A DNA stretch of 64,000 nucleotides from MVYY01 sp012517575 (GTDB lineage: Bacteria > Bacteroidota > Bacteroidia > Bacteroidales > Paludibacteraceae), in the NCBI GenBank assembly GCA_031629035.1, contig JAVLUG010000007.1, positions 124,001 through 188,000 on the forward strand. The letters are read 5' to 3'. The position numbers and the translations under genes were made by a program. Under the pieces are notes generated by a model. The model ran no database searches. It was not told the origin of the DNA and saw only the letters and a program-made list of their open reading frames with translations. This document shows, in pieces, positions 16,605-26,566 of this stretch. Position 1 is the stretch's first letter. Every line of letters begins with the position of its first letter.

Positions 16605-18158
16605 ATGTTTAAAAATCATCCCAAAGGACTTATTGCAGCTTCCCTTGCCAATATGGGTGAGCGTTTCGGATTTTATACCATGATGGCTATTTTGTCGTTG
16701 TTTTTGATGGCAAAATACGGATTGGATGAAACAAAAGCGGGCTTGATCTATTCCGTTTTTTATTTTTCCATTTATATTTTGGCATTTGTTGGGGGATTGA
16801 TAGCCGATAAAACCAGAAAGTACAAGGGAACTATTTTATGGGGTTTGATATTCATGTCCATCGGATATTTTCTTGTAGCTTTTCCAACGCCTACGCCTGT
16901 TCCTGCAGGTAAATATAATCTTTTTTTGGGATTAACCTGTTTGGGATTACTGGTAATAGCTTTTGGCAATGGGCTTTTTAAAGGAAATTTACAGGCATTG
17001 ATAGGGCAAATGTATGATGATCCGAAATACGAAAAAATGCGCGATTCGGGTTTTTCGTTGTTTTATATGTTCATTAATGTTGGCGCCATTTTTGCTCCAT
17101 TTGCTGCCATTGGCGTCAGAAATTGGTGGTTAAATTCTCATGGTTTTGCCTATAATCCCGATCTTCCCGCCTTGTGTCATGATCAGATGAATGGTGTTAT
17201 TACACCAGAAGCAGCCCAGCGAATGCGCGAATTGGCCATCAATGCCGGTTACACAGGCTCAGACATGACTGCTTTTGCCGGTCAGTATCTGAATTTGTTT
17301 ACCACAGGCTTTCATTATGCGTTTATGGTTGCCATTGGCGCCATGCTTGTTTCTTTAATTATTTTTGTAGCCAACAAAAAATTCTTTCCACAACCTCGTA
17401 ATTTGTCATCAACAGCAGCAGAAACTTTGGATGAAAATGGGAATGAAATTGATACTAAAGAAATTAAACAGCGTTTGTATGCTTTATTAGCCGTTTTTGC
17501 AGTGGTAATTTTCTTCTGGTTCTCCTTCCATCAAAATGGTTTAACCTTGACATTCTTTGCCAAAGATTACACCGACTTAAGTAAGGTTTCCGTTAATCTT
17601 GGATTTACTACCTTGCAGGGAGCGGAAATTTTTCAATCTATCAACCCGTTTTTTGTGGTATTTCTCACTCCTCTGGTTATGGCATTATTTGGATATTTGC
17701 GCAGTAAAGGCAAAGAGCCATCTACTCCGCGAAAAATTGCCGTTGGTATGGGTATAGCAGCATTGGCTTACGTGGTAATGACGCTGGGTTCGCTGGGTTT
17801 GCCATCAAAAGAAGAAATTACACTACGTGGTGGACTGCCTGATGCAGAACGCGTTACTCCATTACTGCTATTGGGAACTTATTTTATTTTAACGGTTGCC
17901 GAACTGTTTATCAGTCCATTGGGAATTTCTTTTGTTTCAAAAGTGGCGCCACCAAAATATCAGGGAATCATGCAAGGAGGATGGCTGGCTGCTACAGCAT
18001 TGGGAAATCAGTTGCTTTTTCTTGGTGCATTGATGTACAAGAACATACCAATTTGGATGACTTGGAGCGTTTTTGTAGGAGCCTGCCTGATTTCGATGTT
18101 CACCATGCTGGCCATGTTGAAATGGCTCGAGCGTATAACCGGTGAAAAGCACGCATAA
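16605..18158 (+). CDS. POT-family peptide MFS transporter
   Basis: A 517-residue proton-coupled oligopeptide transporter with about 12-14 membrane segments. The first helix carries the MGERFGFYTM form of the ExxER(F)YY signature. FKGNLQALIGQMYDD is the second POT signature, and ELFISPLGISFVSKVAP the C-terminal one. A polar insert (about residues 180-230) between TM5 and TM6 region is longer than in E. coli Dtp proteins, as seen in Bacteroidetes members. It imports di- and tripeptides. A bidirectional terminator follows. Confidence 0.9.
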   Translation: MFKNHPKGLIAASLANMGERFGFYTMMAILSLFLMAKYGLDETKAGLIYSVFYFSIYILAFVGGLIADKTRKYKGTILWGLIFMSIGYFLVAFPTPTPVPAGKYNLFLGLTCLGLLVIAFGNGLFKGNLQALIGQMYDDPKYEKMRDSGFSLFYMFINVGAIFAPFAAIGVRNWWLNSHGFAYNPDLPALCHDQMNGVITPEAAQRMRELAINAGYTGSDMTAFAGQYLNLFTTGFHYAFMVAIGAMLVSLIIFVANKKFFPQPRNLSSTAAETLDENGNEIDTKEIKQRLYALLAVFAVVIFFWFSFHQNGLTLTFFAKDYTDLSKVSVNLGFTTLQGAEIFQSINPFFVVFLTPLVMALFGYLRSKGKEPSTPRKIAVGMGIAALAYVVMTLGSLGLPSKEEITLRGGLPDAERVTPLLLLGTYFILTVAELFISPLGISFVSKVAPPKYQGIMQGGWLAATALGNQLLFLGALMYKNIPIWMTWSVFVGACLISMFTMLAMLKWLERITGEKHA

Positions 18159-18176
18159 ATAGAGGCTTTTCCAATA

Positions 18177-18224
18177 AAAAATCCACTCTTTGCGATTGAA
18201 GATTTCAACTCAAGAGTGGATTTT
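18177..18224. terminator. Bidirectional terminator between peptide transporter and purC
   Basis: AAAATCCACTCTT (18177-18190 region) pairs with AAGAGTGGATTTT (18212-18224), around a 21-base loop. A-rich left and T-rich right flanks suit both converging genes. Confidence 0.8.
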
Positions 18225-18247
18225 ATTGTTTTTATTGAAAAGAAAAA

Positions 18248-19201
18248 TTACATTTTCAAGTTTTGCAAATAATGAATGATATTGTTTTCGATACGTTCGG
18301 AAAGATTTTTGGTTTCGGTTTTTTGAAAAGGTTCGCCAGTAATCTGTTCGTAAAGTTCTATATATCTTTCACTGATGCTGTTAACAATCTCGTCCGTCAT
18401 TTCAGGAACTTTCTGTCCTTCTTTTCCCTGAAAACCATTTTCCATCAGCCATTCGCGTACAAATTCCTTTGAAAGCTGTTTTTGTGGCTCACCCTTTTCG
18501 AAACGTTCTTCATAACCTTCAGCATAAAAATATCGTGAAGAGTCCGGTGTGTGAATTTCATCAATCAGATAAATGTTTCCGTTTCTTTTTCCAAATTCAT
18601 ATTTGGTATCTACCAGAATTAATCCTCTCTCGGCAGCTATTTGAGTGCCACGTTCAAAAAGAGCCAGTGCATATTTTTCGAGCAAATCATATTCTTCAGG
18701 TTTCAATAATCCTTTTTCGAGAATTTCCTGTCTGGAAATATCTTCATCGTGTGTTCCCAATTCTGCTTTGGTAGTTGGTGTAATGATGGGCGTTTCAAAA
18801 CGTTGATTTTCCCGCATGTTGTCAGGAATTTTAACTCCGCAAATTTCACGAACTCCATTTTTGTAAGCGCGCCATGCACTGCCGCACAAGTAACCTCTTA
18901 CAATCATTTCAATGGGAAAACCTTCACATTTCAATCCAACGGTTACCATTGGATCAGGGCAAGCAAGTTTCCAGTTAGGAACAATGTCGGCCGTTAGATC
19001 GAGAAATTTGGCTGCAATTTGATTTAATATTTGTCCCTTATAGGGAATTCCTTTGGGTAAAACAACGTCGAAAGCAGAAATTCGGTCGGTAGCAACCATT
19101 ACCAGCAGGTCATCTTTTATAAAATATACATCGCGAACTTTACCATGATACACATTGGTCTGTCCTTCGAAATGAAAATCGGTACGAACAAGGGCATTCA
19201 T
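18248..19201 (-). CDS. purC: Phosphoribosylaminoimidazole-succinocarboxamide synthase
   Basis: A 317-residue SAICAR synthetase, which joins aspartate to CAIR with ATP in purine synthesis. Motifs: GKVRDVY at the ATP site, ATDRISAFDVVLP, EMIVRGYLCGSAW, LVDTKYEFG and LIDEIHTPDSSRY. It is of the longer (about 300 residues) type rather than the E. coli 237-residue type. It lies 65 bases downstream of phoH on the same strand and probably shares its transcript. Confidence 0.95.
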   Translation of the reverse strand: MNALVRTDFHFEGQTNVYHGKVRDVYFIKDDLLVMVATDRISAFDVVLPKGIPYKGQILNQIAAKFLDLTADIVPNWKLACPDPMVTVGLKCEGFPIEMIVRGYLCGSAWRAYKNGVREICGVKIPDNMRENQRFETPIITPTTKAELGTHDEDISRQEILEKGLLKPEEYDLLEKYALALFERGTQIAAERGLILVDTKYEFGKRNGNIYLIDEIHTPDSSRYFYAEGYEERFEKGEPQKQLSKEFVREWLMENGFQGKEGQKVPEMTDEIVNSISERYIELYEQITGEPFQKTETKNLSERIENNIIHYLQNLKM

Positions 19202-19266
19202 AATTTTTAGTTTTGAGGGTTGATAAAATTATAAATAAAAGGGAAAAATACGAATTGTTCATTCGG

Positions 19267-20238
19267 TCATTCATCCTTCTTTGTATTTTTTTGTTTTTCA
19301 TTCATTGCTCGATTGTCATAAGCCTGAACGATTTGCTGAACCAGCCGATGCCGAACAATGTCGTTGATATCGAAATCGATACGCGCAATGCCTTTGATGT
19401 TTCCAAGCAAATTGAGTGCATCAATCAAACCCGATTTCTGGTCGCGAGGTAAATCTATCTGGGTAATATCACCGGTAACTATCATCTTGGTATTCAGTCC
19501 CATGCGGGTCAGGAACATTTTTATCTGCATGATGGTCGAATTTTGAGCTTCGTCCAGAATTACGACTGCATCGCTCAAAGTTCGACCACGCATAAAAGCA
19601 AGAGGAGCAATTTGTATGGTACCATTTTCCATATATTCTTTCAGCTTCAGTGGGGTAATCATATCCTGCAAAGCATCGTAAAGCGGTTGCAGATAAGGAT
19701 CGATTTTCTCTTTCATATCGCCCGGAAGAAAGCCGAGTTTTTCGCCTGCTTCCACTGCCGGCCTACTCAAAATAATTTTTTTGATTTGTTTGTTTTTCAG
19801 GGCTCGAACGGCCAAAGCAATAGCTGTATAGGTTTTTCCGGAACCGGCAGGCCCAATGGCAAACAGCAGGTCGTTGTTTTCAAATTCGTCTACCAGACGT
19901 TGCTGATTTTTGGTGCGTGCAAAAATTGATTTTCCTCCCACACCGTGCAATATCAGGTTTTGATACGAAATTTCCTTCGGATTTTCGCCCTTAATTAATT
20001 CGATGATGTTTGTTTCAGTAAGCCGATTGTTGTCGATGCTAAATTTTTCCAGCTTCTGCAAATTGACAATAAGTTTGTCTGCTTCCTGCTGATTTCCAAT
20101 AATTTTGATAACATTTCCTCTTGCCACAATACGTAAATTGGGATGTAAATTTTTAATCAACTGCATATTGGAATTGTTTATTCCGTAAAATACGGCAGTA
20201 TCGGCTAAAGAAGAAAGTTCAAAAACAATTTCAAACAT
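19267..20238 (-). CDS. PhoH family ATPase
   Basis: A 323-residue PhoH-like protein. An N-terminal KH-like segment (residues ~25-60) precedes the P-loop domain with Walker A GPAGSGKTYTA and Walker B AVVILDEAQN. RDQKSGLIDAL and the closing RHRLVQQIVQAY are also family features. Members are cytoplasmic ATPases thought to act in RNA metabolism or ribosome quality. A Lys/Gln-rich tail ends the protein. It is the first gene of the phoH-purC pair. Confidence 0.92.
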   Translation of the reverse strand: MFEIVFELSSLADTAVFYGINNSNMQLIKNLHPNLRIVARGNVIKIIGNQQEADKLIVNLQKLEKFSIDNNRLTETNIIELIKGENPKEISYQNLILHGVGGKSIFARTKNQQRLVDEFENNDLLFAIGPAGSGKTYTAIALAVRALKNKQIKKIILSRPAVEAGEKLGFLPGDMKEKIDPYLQPLYDALQDMITPLKLKEYMENGTIQIAPLAFMRGRTLSDAVVILDEAQNSTIMQIKMFLTRMGLNTKMIVTGDITQIDLPRDQKSGLIDALNLLGNIKGIARIDFDINDIVRHRLVQQIVQAYDNRAMNEKQKNTKKDE

Positions 20239-20390
20239 AATATTGGAGCACCATAAAAAAGATTTTTTTAAAATTCAAAATTAAATATCTTCAACAGAAG
20301 AAATAGCATTTGTTAATAATGTTGTAAAAATTTGTGAGAAAATTAGCAGAACCTTTATCAATGCATTAAAAATACTTCGATTTTAAAAGA

Positions 20391-22124
20391 TTATTTTTCC
20401 ACAGCATTCTCAATCCATTTCCCGACTTCTTCTTTGGAAGGATTGACCAATAAAAGTTTGTTTTTTTTGTTGAATCCGCAAATATCTTGATGCAATTTAT
20501 TGGGATTCAATTCTTTCAGCTGTTCAATTTGTTTTATTCCCATTTTTTGAAGCACGTCAACCCAAGCTTCGGGAATGCCTAATTCCAAAAATTTTTCCTT
20601 TGTATCGACTTTTTGTGTCTTTTCAGGTTTCATCAAAGGGAAAAGTAAAACTTCCTGAATAGCTTGCTGTCCAGTAAGCAGCATCACCAACCTGTCCATA
20701 CCAATGCCCATTCCTGAAGTGGGAGGCATTCCGTATTCCAATGCCCTGACAAAATCCATATCAATAAACATGGCTTCATCATCTCCCTTTTCACTGAGTC
20801 GAAGTTGTTCCTGAAATCTTTCCAGTTGGTCAATCGGATCATTGAGTTCGGAGTAGGCATTGGCCAGTTCTTTTCCGTTTACCAGCAACTCAAAGCGTTC
20901 CGTGAGTTCAGGATTATGACGATGACGTTTGCACAACGGACTCATTTCCAAAGGGTAATCCGTAATAAAAGTTGGTTGAACATAATTGGCTTCACACTTT
21001 TCTCCAAAAAGTTTGTCGATAAGTTTTCCTTTTCCCATCGTTTCGTCTACTTCTATTTGTAAATCTTCGCAAACTTTTCTCAATTCATTTTCATCCATTC
21101 TGCTAATATCAATGCCGGTATTTTCCTTAATAGCATCAATCATGGAAATTCGCTTGTAAGGCGTTTTCAGGTTTATTGTTTTATCGCCTGCCTTAACTTC
21201 GGTTGTTCCATTTACATCCAGACAAATCTTTTCTATCATTTGTTCCGTAAAGTCCATCATCCAGAAATAATCCTTGTATGCCACGTAAATTTCCATCGCA
21301 GTAAATTCAGGATTATGGGTGCGATCCATACCTTCATTTCTGAAATTTTTTGAAAATTCATATACGCCTTCAAATCCGCCTACAATTAATCTTTTCAAAT
21401 AAAGTTCATCCGCAATTCTCAAGAACAGCGGCATATCCAATGCATTGTGGTGAGTAACGAAAGGCCGGGCAGCAGCACCGCCGGGTATGGGTTGCAAAAT
21501 TGGAGTTTCAACTTCTACATAGCCGCGAGAATTGAAAAATTCGCGCATGGACTGATAGACTTTCGTTCGTTTGAGAAAAATATCTTTCACACCTTCGTTG
21601 ACAACCAAATCAACATAGCGCTGTCGGTAACGTTGCTCGGGATCGTCAAAAGCATCATAGGCAACGCCATCCTTATATTTAACAATAGGCAGTGGACGAA
21701 GTGATTTGGAAAGTACCGTCAATTCTTTTGCATGAACACTAATTTCACCTGTTTGGGTACGGAAAACATAACCTTTGATACCGATAAAGTCGCCAATATC
21801 CAACAGTTTTTTGAAAACCGTATTGTACATTTCGGGTTGTGTTTCGGTGTTGATATCATCACGGGTAATATAAATCTGAATACGTCCTTTTGCATCCTGT
21901 AACTCAACAAATGATGCTTTTCCCATTATGCGCCTGCTCATAATTCTACCTGCCACGCAAACTTCCATGCGGTTGGGATTGTTTTCGTCAAAGTTAGATT
22001 TTATATCTACCGAAAAGGCATTGGTTGGATAAAGTGCAGCTGGATAAGGCTCTATACCTAAATTTCGTAATTCCGTGAGGCTTTGTCTCCTAAATTGTTC
22101 CTGATCGCTAAGTTCTATATTCAT
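20391..22124 (-). CDS. lysS: Lysyl-tRNA synthetase, class II
   Basis: A 577-residue class II synthetase. It has an N-terminal OB-fold anticodon-binding domain (about residues 50-150) and a catalytic core with motif 2 around FRNEGMDRTHNPEFT and motif 3 GMGIGMDRLVMLL. A C-terminal extension of about 75 residues ends in a helix-rich segment (LQKMGIKQIEQLKELNPNK), as in other Bacteroidetes LysS proteins. It is divergent from dnaB, with a -7 box on its strand at 22159-22152. Confidence 0.96.
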   Translation of the reverse strand: MNIELSDQEQFRRQSLTELRNLGIEPYPAALYPTNAFSVDIKSNFDENNPNRMEVCVAGRIMSRRIMGKASFVELQDAKGRIQIYITRDDINTETQPEMYNTVFKKLLDIGDFIGIKGYVFRTQTGEISVHAKELTVLSKSLRPLPIVKYKDGVAYDAFDDPEQRYRQRYVDLVVNEGVKDIFLKRTKVYQSMREFFNSRGYVEVETPILQPIPGGAAARPFVTHHNALDMPLFLRIADELYLKRLIVGGFEGVYEFSKNFRNEGMDRTHNPEFTAMEIYVAYKDYFWMMDFTEQMIEKICLDVNGTTEVKAGDKTINLKTPYKRISMIDAIKENTGIDISRMDENELRKVCEDLQIEVDETMGKGKLIDKLFGEKCEANYVQPTFITDYPLEMSPLCKRHRHNPELTERFELLVNGKELANAYSELNDPIDQLERFQEQLRLSEKGDDEAMFIDMDFVRALEYGMPPTSGMGIGMDRLVMLLTGQQAIQEVLLFPLMKPEKTQKVDTKEKFLELGIPEAWVDVLQKMGIKQIEQLKELNPNKLHQDICGFNKKNKLLLVNPSKEEVGKWIENAVEK

Positions 22125-22151
22125 TTGTACTGAGTAATTTCAATTTTCATG

Positions 22152-22159
22152 CAAAGTTA
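22152..22159 (-). promoter_or_regulatory. Candidate -7 box for lysS
   Basis: Minus-strand TAACTTTG, 27 bases upstream of the lysS start. No TTG at ideal spacing was found. Confidence 0.45.
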
Positions 22160-22354
22160 CATGATAATTTTCAATTCTCACACAGTGAGGCTTGGCAAAT
22201 CAACCGTGCTTGAACTTTTTATGAAAAAATTTCCAAACTTGAAAAAATTAAATTCAGAATAAATCAAAATATTCAAGCATGATTTCAAGTATTTCTTTAA
22301 AAAAGTTATAAACAGCTGTTGAAAAAAATTCTGTCTAATTTGGGAAAATAGTTG

Positions 22355-22362
22355 TACTTTTG
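22355..22362 (+). promoter_or_regulatory. Candidate -7 box for dnaB
   Basis: TACTTTTG, 43 bases upstream of the dnaB ATG, on the strand opposite to the lysS promoter. The 281-base divergent gap otherwise shows only AT-rich sequence. Confidence 0.45.
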
Positions 22363-22405
22363 AAGAGTGAATCAATAAAGATATCATCGTTTAGAATAAG
22401 AATCA

Positions 22406-23947
22406 ATGGCCGAAAAGAGAACCTATAACAAAAAACAAAATAGTGCGCCGACTGTAATAGCTCCAAACGAAATGGGAAAACTTCCGCCTCAGGCGATTGA
22501 ACTGGAAGAGGCTGTTTTGGGAGCCATAATGATTGAAAAGGATGCTTATTTTTTGGTTTCGGAAATTTTGAAACCGGCGTGTTTTTACAAGCTTGCTCAT
22601 CAGAAAATTTATGAAGCCATCATGTCGTTGGCTTTGCATCAGGAACCTGTAGATATGCATACCGTGACGGAACAGTTGCGTCGGGATGGCACCCTCGAAG
22701 AAATTGGAGGTCCTTACTATATTACGCTGCTGACGGCAAAAGTTTCTTCGGCTGCACATTTGGAATATCATGCCCATATTATCCTGCAAAAATTTTTGGC
22801 ACGCGAACTAATTCGTATTTCCAGTGAAATTCAGACCAAAGCTTTCGACGACAAAACCGATGTAGATGATTTGATAGAAGAATCGGAAGAAATGTTGTTT
22901 GAAATTGCCCAGCGCAATCTCGAAAAGGAAGTTATTCAAATAAAACCAGTGATTGATGAAGCCATTCAGCGCATACAAGCGGCTGCCAACAAACAGGGAA
23001 CAAGCGGTGTCCCCAGCGGTTTTCACAGTTTGGATAAAATAACTTCGGGCTGGCAGAAGTCCGATTTAATTATTATCGCTGCCCGACCTGCTATGGGAAA
23101 AACTGCCTTTGTGCTTTCTATGGCTAAAAATATGGCGGTGGACTATAATGTTCCGGTGGGTGTTTTTTCGCTCGAAATGTCCAGTGTGCAATTAGCGAAC
23201 CGATTGATAATGAATGTTTGCGAAATTGACGGTGTAAAAATAAAAAATGGCGACTTAAGTTCTTATGAATGGGATAAACTTGATAAAAACATAAAAGATT
23301 TAATTGATGCTCCTGTTTTTATTGATGATACTCCAAGCTTATCGATTTCGGAATTGAGAAGCAAGGCGCGAAGGCTGGTTAAGGAACACAAAGTGCAGTG
23401 CATTTTTATCGATTATCTGCAATTGATGAATGCAAGTGAAATGCGTTTTTCGAGTCGCGAACAGGAAGTTAGCACCATTTCCCGTTCTTTGAAAAGTCTG
23501 GCTAAAGAATTGGATATTCCTATAATTGCACTTTCGCAGCTGAATCGAAGTGTAGAGGGCAGAACAGGAGCTGATGGCAAGCGTCCGCAATTGTCTGATC
23601 TTCGAGAGTCGGGAGCCATTGAACAGGATGCCGACGTGGTTTGCTTTATCCATCGTCCCGAATATTATCACATAACTGCCGACAAGGATGGTAATTCTTT
23701 AGTTGGGATTGCCGAAATTATTGTTGCAAAACACCGAAATGGAGCTACCGATACTGTTCATTTGAAATTCAAAAATGAATTTGCCAAGTTCTTGAATCTC
23801 GATGATATTGGTTCGGATGATATGTTTGGTGAAAATTATCAGGTTATTTCTTCCAAAATGAACGTACCAGATGGCGATTTTTTTGAAAAAGAAGGTTCTT
23901 CTGCTCTGGAAAATTTATTGAAAAATAATAACGAAGTTCCCTTCTAA
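22406..23947 (+). CDS. dnaB: Replicative DNA helicase
   Basis: A 513-residue RecA-fold hexameric helicase that unwinds DNA at the replication fork. The N-terminal domain starts LPPQAIELEEAVLGAIMIE. The helicase domain begins near residue 195 with GFHSLDKITSGWQ. Walker A is ARPAMGKTAF, Walker B IFIDYLQLM, and the DnaB loop is ALSQLNRSVEGR with RESGAIEQDAD. No intein is present. The protein has a short acidic C-terminal tail. The convergent HhH gene ends 18 bases downstream with no visible terminator between. Confidence 0.96.
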   Translation: MAEKRTYNKKQNSAPTVIAPNEMGKLPPQAIELEEAVLGAIMIEKDAYFLVSEILKPACFYKLAHQKIYEAIMSLALHQEPVDMHTVTEQLRRDGTLEEIGGPYYITLLTAKVSSAAHLEYHAHIILQKFLARELIRISSEIQTKAFDDKTDVDDLIEESEEMLFEIAQRNLEKEVIQIKPVIDEAIQRIQAAANKQGTSGVPSGFHSLDKITSGWQKSDLIIIAARPAMGKTAFVLSMAKNMAVDYNVPVGVFSLEMSSVQLANRLIMNVCEIDGVKIKNGDLSSYEWDKLDKNIKDLIDAPVFIDDTPSLSISELRSKARRLVKEHKVQCIFIDYLQLMNASEMRFSSREQEVSTISRSLKSLAKELDIPIIALSQLNRSVEGRTGADGKRPQLSDLRESGAIEQDADVVCFIHRPEYYHITADKDGNSLVGIAEIIVAKHRNGATDTVHLKFKNEFAKFLNLDDIGSDDMFGENYQVISSKMNVPDGDFFEKEGSSALENLLKNNNEVPF

Positions 23948-23965
23948 GTGAATTAAACCTTTTTT

Positions 23966-24907
23966 TCATTCAAAACTGAGATACGGTTCGATTTTTTTCA
24001 ATTGATCTTCAGTAAACTCCGGCAGATTCTTCAACTCACCAAATTGATGCAGTTTGCCTTTTTTACGCCTTAGTTCATAAATGGCTTTTGCCTGGTAAAA
24101 ACTAATATAGGGATGTCTGTTCAATCGGTCGACTGAAGAAATATTAACTTTAATTTTTTCAATCAAATCCGGATTAACGGTACAGTAAGGTTTAATTTTC
24201 TCGACATTTTCCGGTGTCATTCCGTATATTTCCGATAGTTGTTCCACAGAAAAGAAGCCACCCGTATTTTGCCTGAATCGAACTATGCTTCTTGCAAAAT
24301 ATTTTCCAATTCCTTTGACTTGCATTAATTGGGTAGTATCGGCAGAATTTAACTCAATTGGTGAGGACGGATTTTCTTTTACCGCTTTTATATCGGAGCG
24401 TGAAGATGATGCAGCAAATTTTTCATCGATTCGAATATAAGGAAGCAATTCGTTTAATTTATCAGGTGAAATTCCATAAATTTTCGAAAAATCTTCTGTG
24501 TTTTTAAAACGACCGCCTTTGCTTCGATATTTCAAAATATTGGAAGCCACGTAAGATTTTAATCCAAGTTGAACAAAAGTTGCAGAATCAGCCGTATTGG
24601 GATCGAAATAAAAAAGAGAATAATGCGCAGTCTTGTTGGAAAAATCTTTTTGATAGTTAAATTTGTAGGTAGCATAACGTTCTTCAAATTGGCGTTGACG
24701 TTCAGCTTGTTGAATGCTGTCGAGCGAAAGCAGTGATTTTTTGAAAGTTTCCGCTTCCGCTACAAAAGTTGTATCGAAAGCATCGGAACTGCTTGGCAAT
24801 AAGAAGGGAAGAGTAATTCGTAAAGCCACAACCAGCAAAATCAATACCAACAAAACAATAATACCTGTTTGCTGTCCTTTGGAAAAATAGAAAAAATCTT
24901 TCCACAT
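23966..24907 (-). CDS. Membrane-anchored helix-hairpin-helix protein (ComEA-like)
   Basis: A 313-residue protein with one N-terminal membrane segment (residues ~14-36), a charged region, then three ComEA-type helix-hairpin-helix units. They begin FDPNTADSATFVQLGL, ELNSADTTQLMQVKGIGKY and ISSVDRLNRHPYISFYQAKA, each followed by KYRSKGG- or RFRQNTGG-like helices. HhH units of this type bind DNA without sequence preference. The layout fits a periplasm-facing DNA receptor as in competence, but Bacteroidetes members are mostly untested. Monocistronic on the minus strand. Confidence 0.82.
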   Translation of the reverse strand: MWKDFFYFSKGQQTGIIVLLVLILLVVALRITLPFLLPSSSDAFDTTFVAEAETFKKSLLSLDSIQQAERQRQFEERYATYKFNYQKDFSNKTAHYSLFYFDPNTADSATFVQLGLKSYVASNILKYRSKGGRFKNTEDFSKIYGISPDKLNELLPYIRIDEKFAASSSRSDIKAVKENPSSPIELNSADTTQLMQVKGIGKYFARSIVRFRQNTGGFFSVEQLSEIYGMTPENVEKIKPYCTVNPDLIEKIKVNISSVDRLNRHPYISFYQAKAIYELRRKKGKLHQFGELKNLPEFTEDQLKKIEPYLSFE

Positions 24908-24944
24908 AAAGCCGTATTTGAGTAAAATTTATTAGAACCTGTTG

Positions 24945-24952
24945 CAAATTTA
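24945..24952 (-). promoter_or_regulatory. Candidate -7 box for HhH protein gene
   Basis: Minus-strand TAAATTTG, 37 bases upstream of the start; a TTG at 24977-24975 gives a 22-base spacing. Confidence 0.4.
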
Positions 24953-25050
24953 AAAAATTTTTTATCAAATACGCCAATTTTCTATAAAATGAAATTGTTC
25001 CATTTTTAATTCCGTTAATTTTTTATTATCCAATTGAGAAGCTTTATGAG

Positions 25051-25158
25051 TATTTTTGCAGTTTTAGAGAAGGATATTTACTCTCTATATTTTTTAACAA
25101 ATTAATGGTTGTAAATTTTCTAAAACTCAACTTTTTTTTATGATTTTTATTATCTTTG
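25051..25158 (+). promoter_or_regulatory. Two candidate promoters at the head of the polysaccharide locus
   Basis: TATTTTTG (25051-25058) and TATCTTTG (25151-25158) both fit the -7 consensus in the 337-base gap before the first biosynthetic gene. Neither has a TTG at ideal spacing. The second would give a leader of about 80 bases. No invertible-promoter repeats and no UpxY-type antiterminator gene are seen, unlike many Bacteroides capsule loci. Confidence 0.45.
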
Positions 25159-25244
25159 TGGAGACTAAACAAAACGGACTTTTTCCGAAAAGAAAGTAAT
25201 TTTTTTATTCTTAAAAACAACTTATGACCTTTTAAATAAAGCGT

Positions 25245-26558
25245 ATGAAAAACGAATTGCTAAAAAAAATTGAAAACAGAGAAATTGTAGTTGGTGTTGT
25301 TGGTTTGGGTTATGTGGGTTTACCTTTGGCTGTGGAAAAAGCCAAAGCAGGTTTTAAGACCATTGGTTTTGACGTTCAGCCGCAGAAAGTTGAAATGGTC
25401 AATGCCGGACATAATTATATTGGAGATGTTGTGGACAGCGATTTAGATGAATTGGTAAAAAAAGGCATGCTTTCGGCAACTACTGATTTTAGTTTCGTAA
25501 AAAATGTCAATTTTATTGCGATATGTGTTCCGACTCCACTCGATGAACATCAACAACCTGATATTAGTTATGTAAAAAATTCTGCCGAAGCCATAGGCAA
25601 ATTCCTAAAGAAAGGAACTATCGTTGTTTTGGAATCTACAACTTACCCTGGAACAACAGAAGAATTGATAAAACCGATTCTTGAAGAGGAGTCGGGATTG
25701 AAATGCGGTATCGACTTTTATTTGGGTTTTTCTCCCGAAAGAGTAGATCCCGGAAATTTGATTTATAAAACCAAAAATACGCCCAAAGTGGTTGGGGCTA
25801 TTGGGGAAGATGCATTGGAAGTGATTGCCGCCATGTATAGAGCCGTATTGGAAGGTGATGTTTTCACCGTTTCAAGTCCTGCTGTGGCCGAAATGGAAAA
25901 AATACTCGAAAACACCTATCGAAACGTAAATATCGGGTTAATAAATGAACTTGCCATGTTGTGCCATAAAATGAATATCAATATTTGGGAAGTGATTGAA
26001 GCTGCAAAATCAAAACCTTACGGTTTCCAGCCTTTTTATCCAGGCCCGGGTTTGGGAGGACACTGCATTCCGCTCGATCCTTATTATCTTTCGTGGAAAG
26101 CTCGCGAGTACGGATTTCATACTTCTATGATTGAATCTTCAATGATGATCAATGACCGCATGCCCGAATATTGCGTAGAAAGAGCCAGTAAAATACTTAA
26201 TCGTTTTAAAAAATCGTTGAACGGTTCCAATATTTTGGTTTTGGGTATTGCCTACAAGCAAGATATCGACGATTACAGGGAAAGCCCTGCATTGGCGGTT
26301 ATCGATTTATTAAAATCGGAAGGCGTTAATGTTCGCTTTTTCGATTCCTACATTCCTGAATATACGCGTCATGGAAAAGCTTTCATGGGAGAAAAAGAAC
26401 TTTCTTCTGCGTTGTTGGCTCAAATGGATTTGGTTATCATTACTGCTGCTCATTCCAATGTCGATTATGATTTTGTGCAGCAACATGCCAAGTTTGTTTT
26501 TGATACCAAGAATGCCATGAAAAATGTTAAAAACAAAACGAATATAGAAATATTGTAA
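25245..26558 (+). CDS. wbpA: UDP-N-acetylglucosamine 6-dehydrogenase (WbpA-like)
   Basis: A 437-residue nucleotide-sugar dehydrogenase that oxidises C6 of UDP-GlcNAc to the uronic acid with two NAD+. The N-terminal Rossmann motif is GVVGLGYVGLPLA. CVPTPLDEHQQPDISYV is typical of the WbpA/WbpO branch. The catalytic Cys is in GLGGHCIPLDP (Cys274). A C-terminal UDP-binding domain starts near NILVLGIAYKQDIDD. The next genes are WbpB, WbpD and WbpE homologues, so it probably starts the UDP-GlcNAc(3NAc)A / ManNAc(3NAc)A route. UDP-ManNAc dehydrogenase is the main alternative. Confidence 0.88.
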   Translation: MKNELLKKIENREIVVGVVGLGYVGLPLAVEKAKAGFKTIGFDVQPQKVEMVNAGHNYIGDVVDSDLDELVKKGMLSATTDFSFVKNVNFIAICVPTPLDEHQQPDISYVKNSAEAIGKFLKKGTIVVLESTTYPGTTEELIKPILEEESGLKCGIDFYLGFSPERVDPGNLIYKTKNTPKVVGAIGEDALEVIAAMYRAVLEGDVFTVSSPAVAEMEKILENTYRNVNIGLINELAMLCHKMNINIWEVIEAAKSKPYGFQPFYPGPGLGGHCIPLDPYYLSWKAREYGFHTSMIESSMMINDRMPEYCVERASKILNRFKKSLNGSNILVLGIAYKQDIDDYRESPALAVIDLLKSEGVNVRFFDSYIPEYTRHGKAFMGEKELSSALLAQMDLVIITAAHSNVDYDFVQQHAKFVFDTKNAMKNVKNKTNIEIL

Positions 26559-26566
26559 AAAAGGGA

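Noticed and set aside
24908..25244. UpxY/NusG-type leader or invertible promoter of the capsule locus
   Set aside because: No antiterminator gene and no inverted repeats flanking a promoter were found in this gap.
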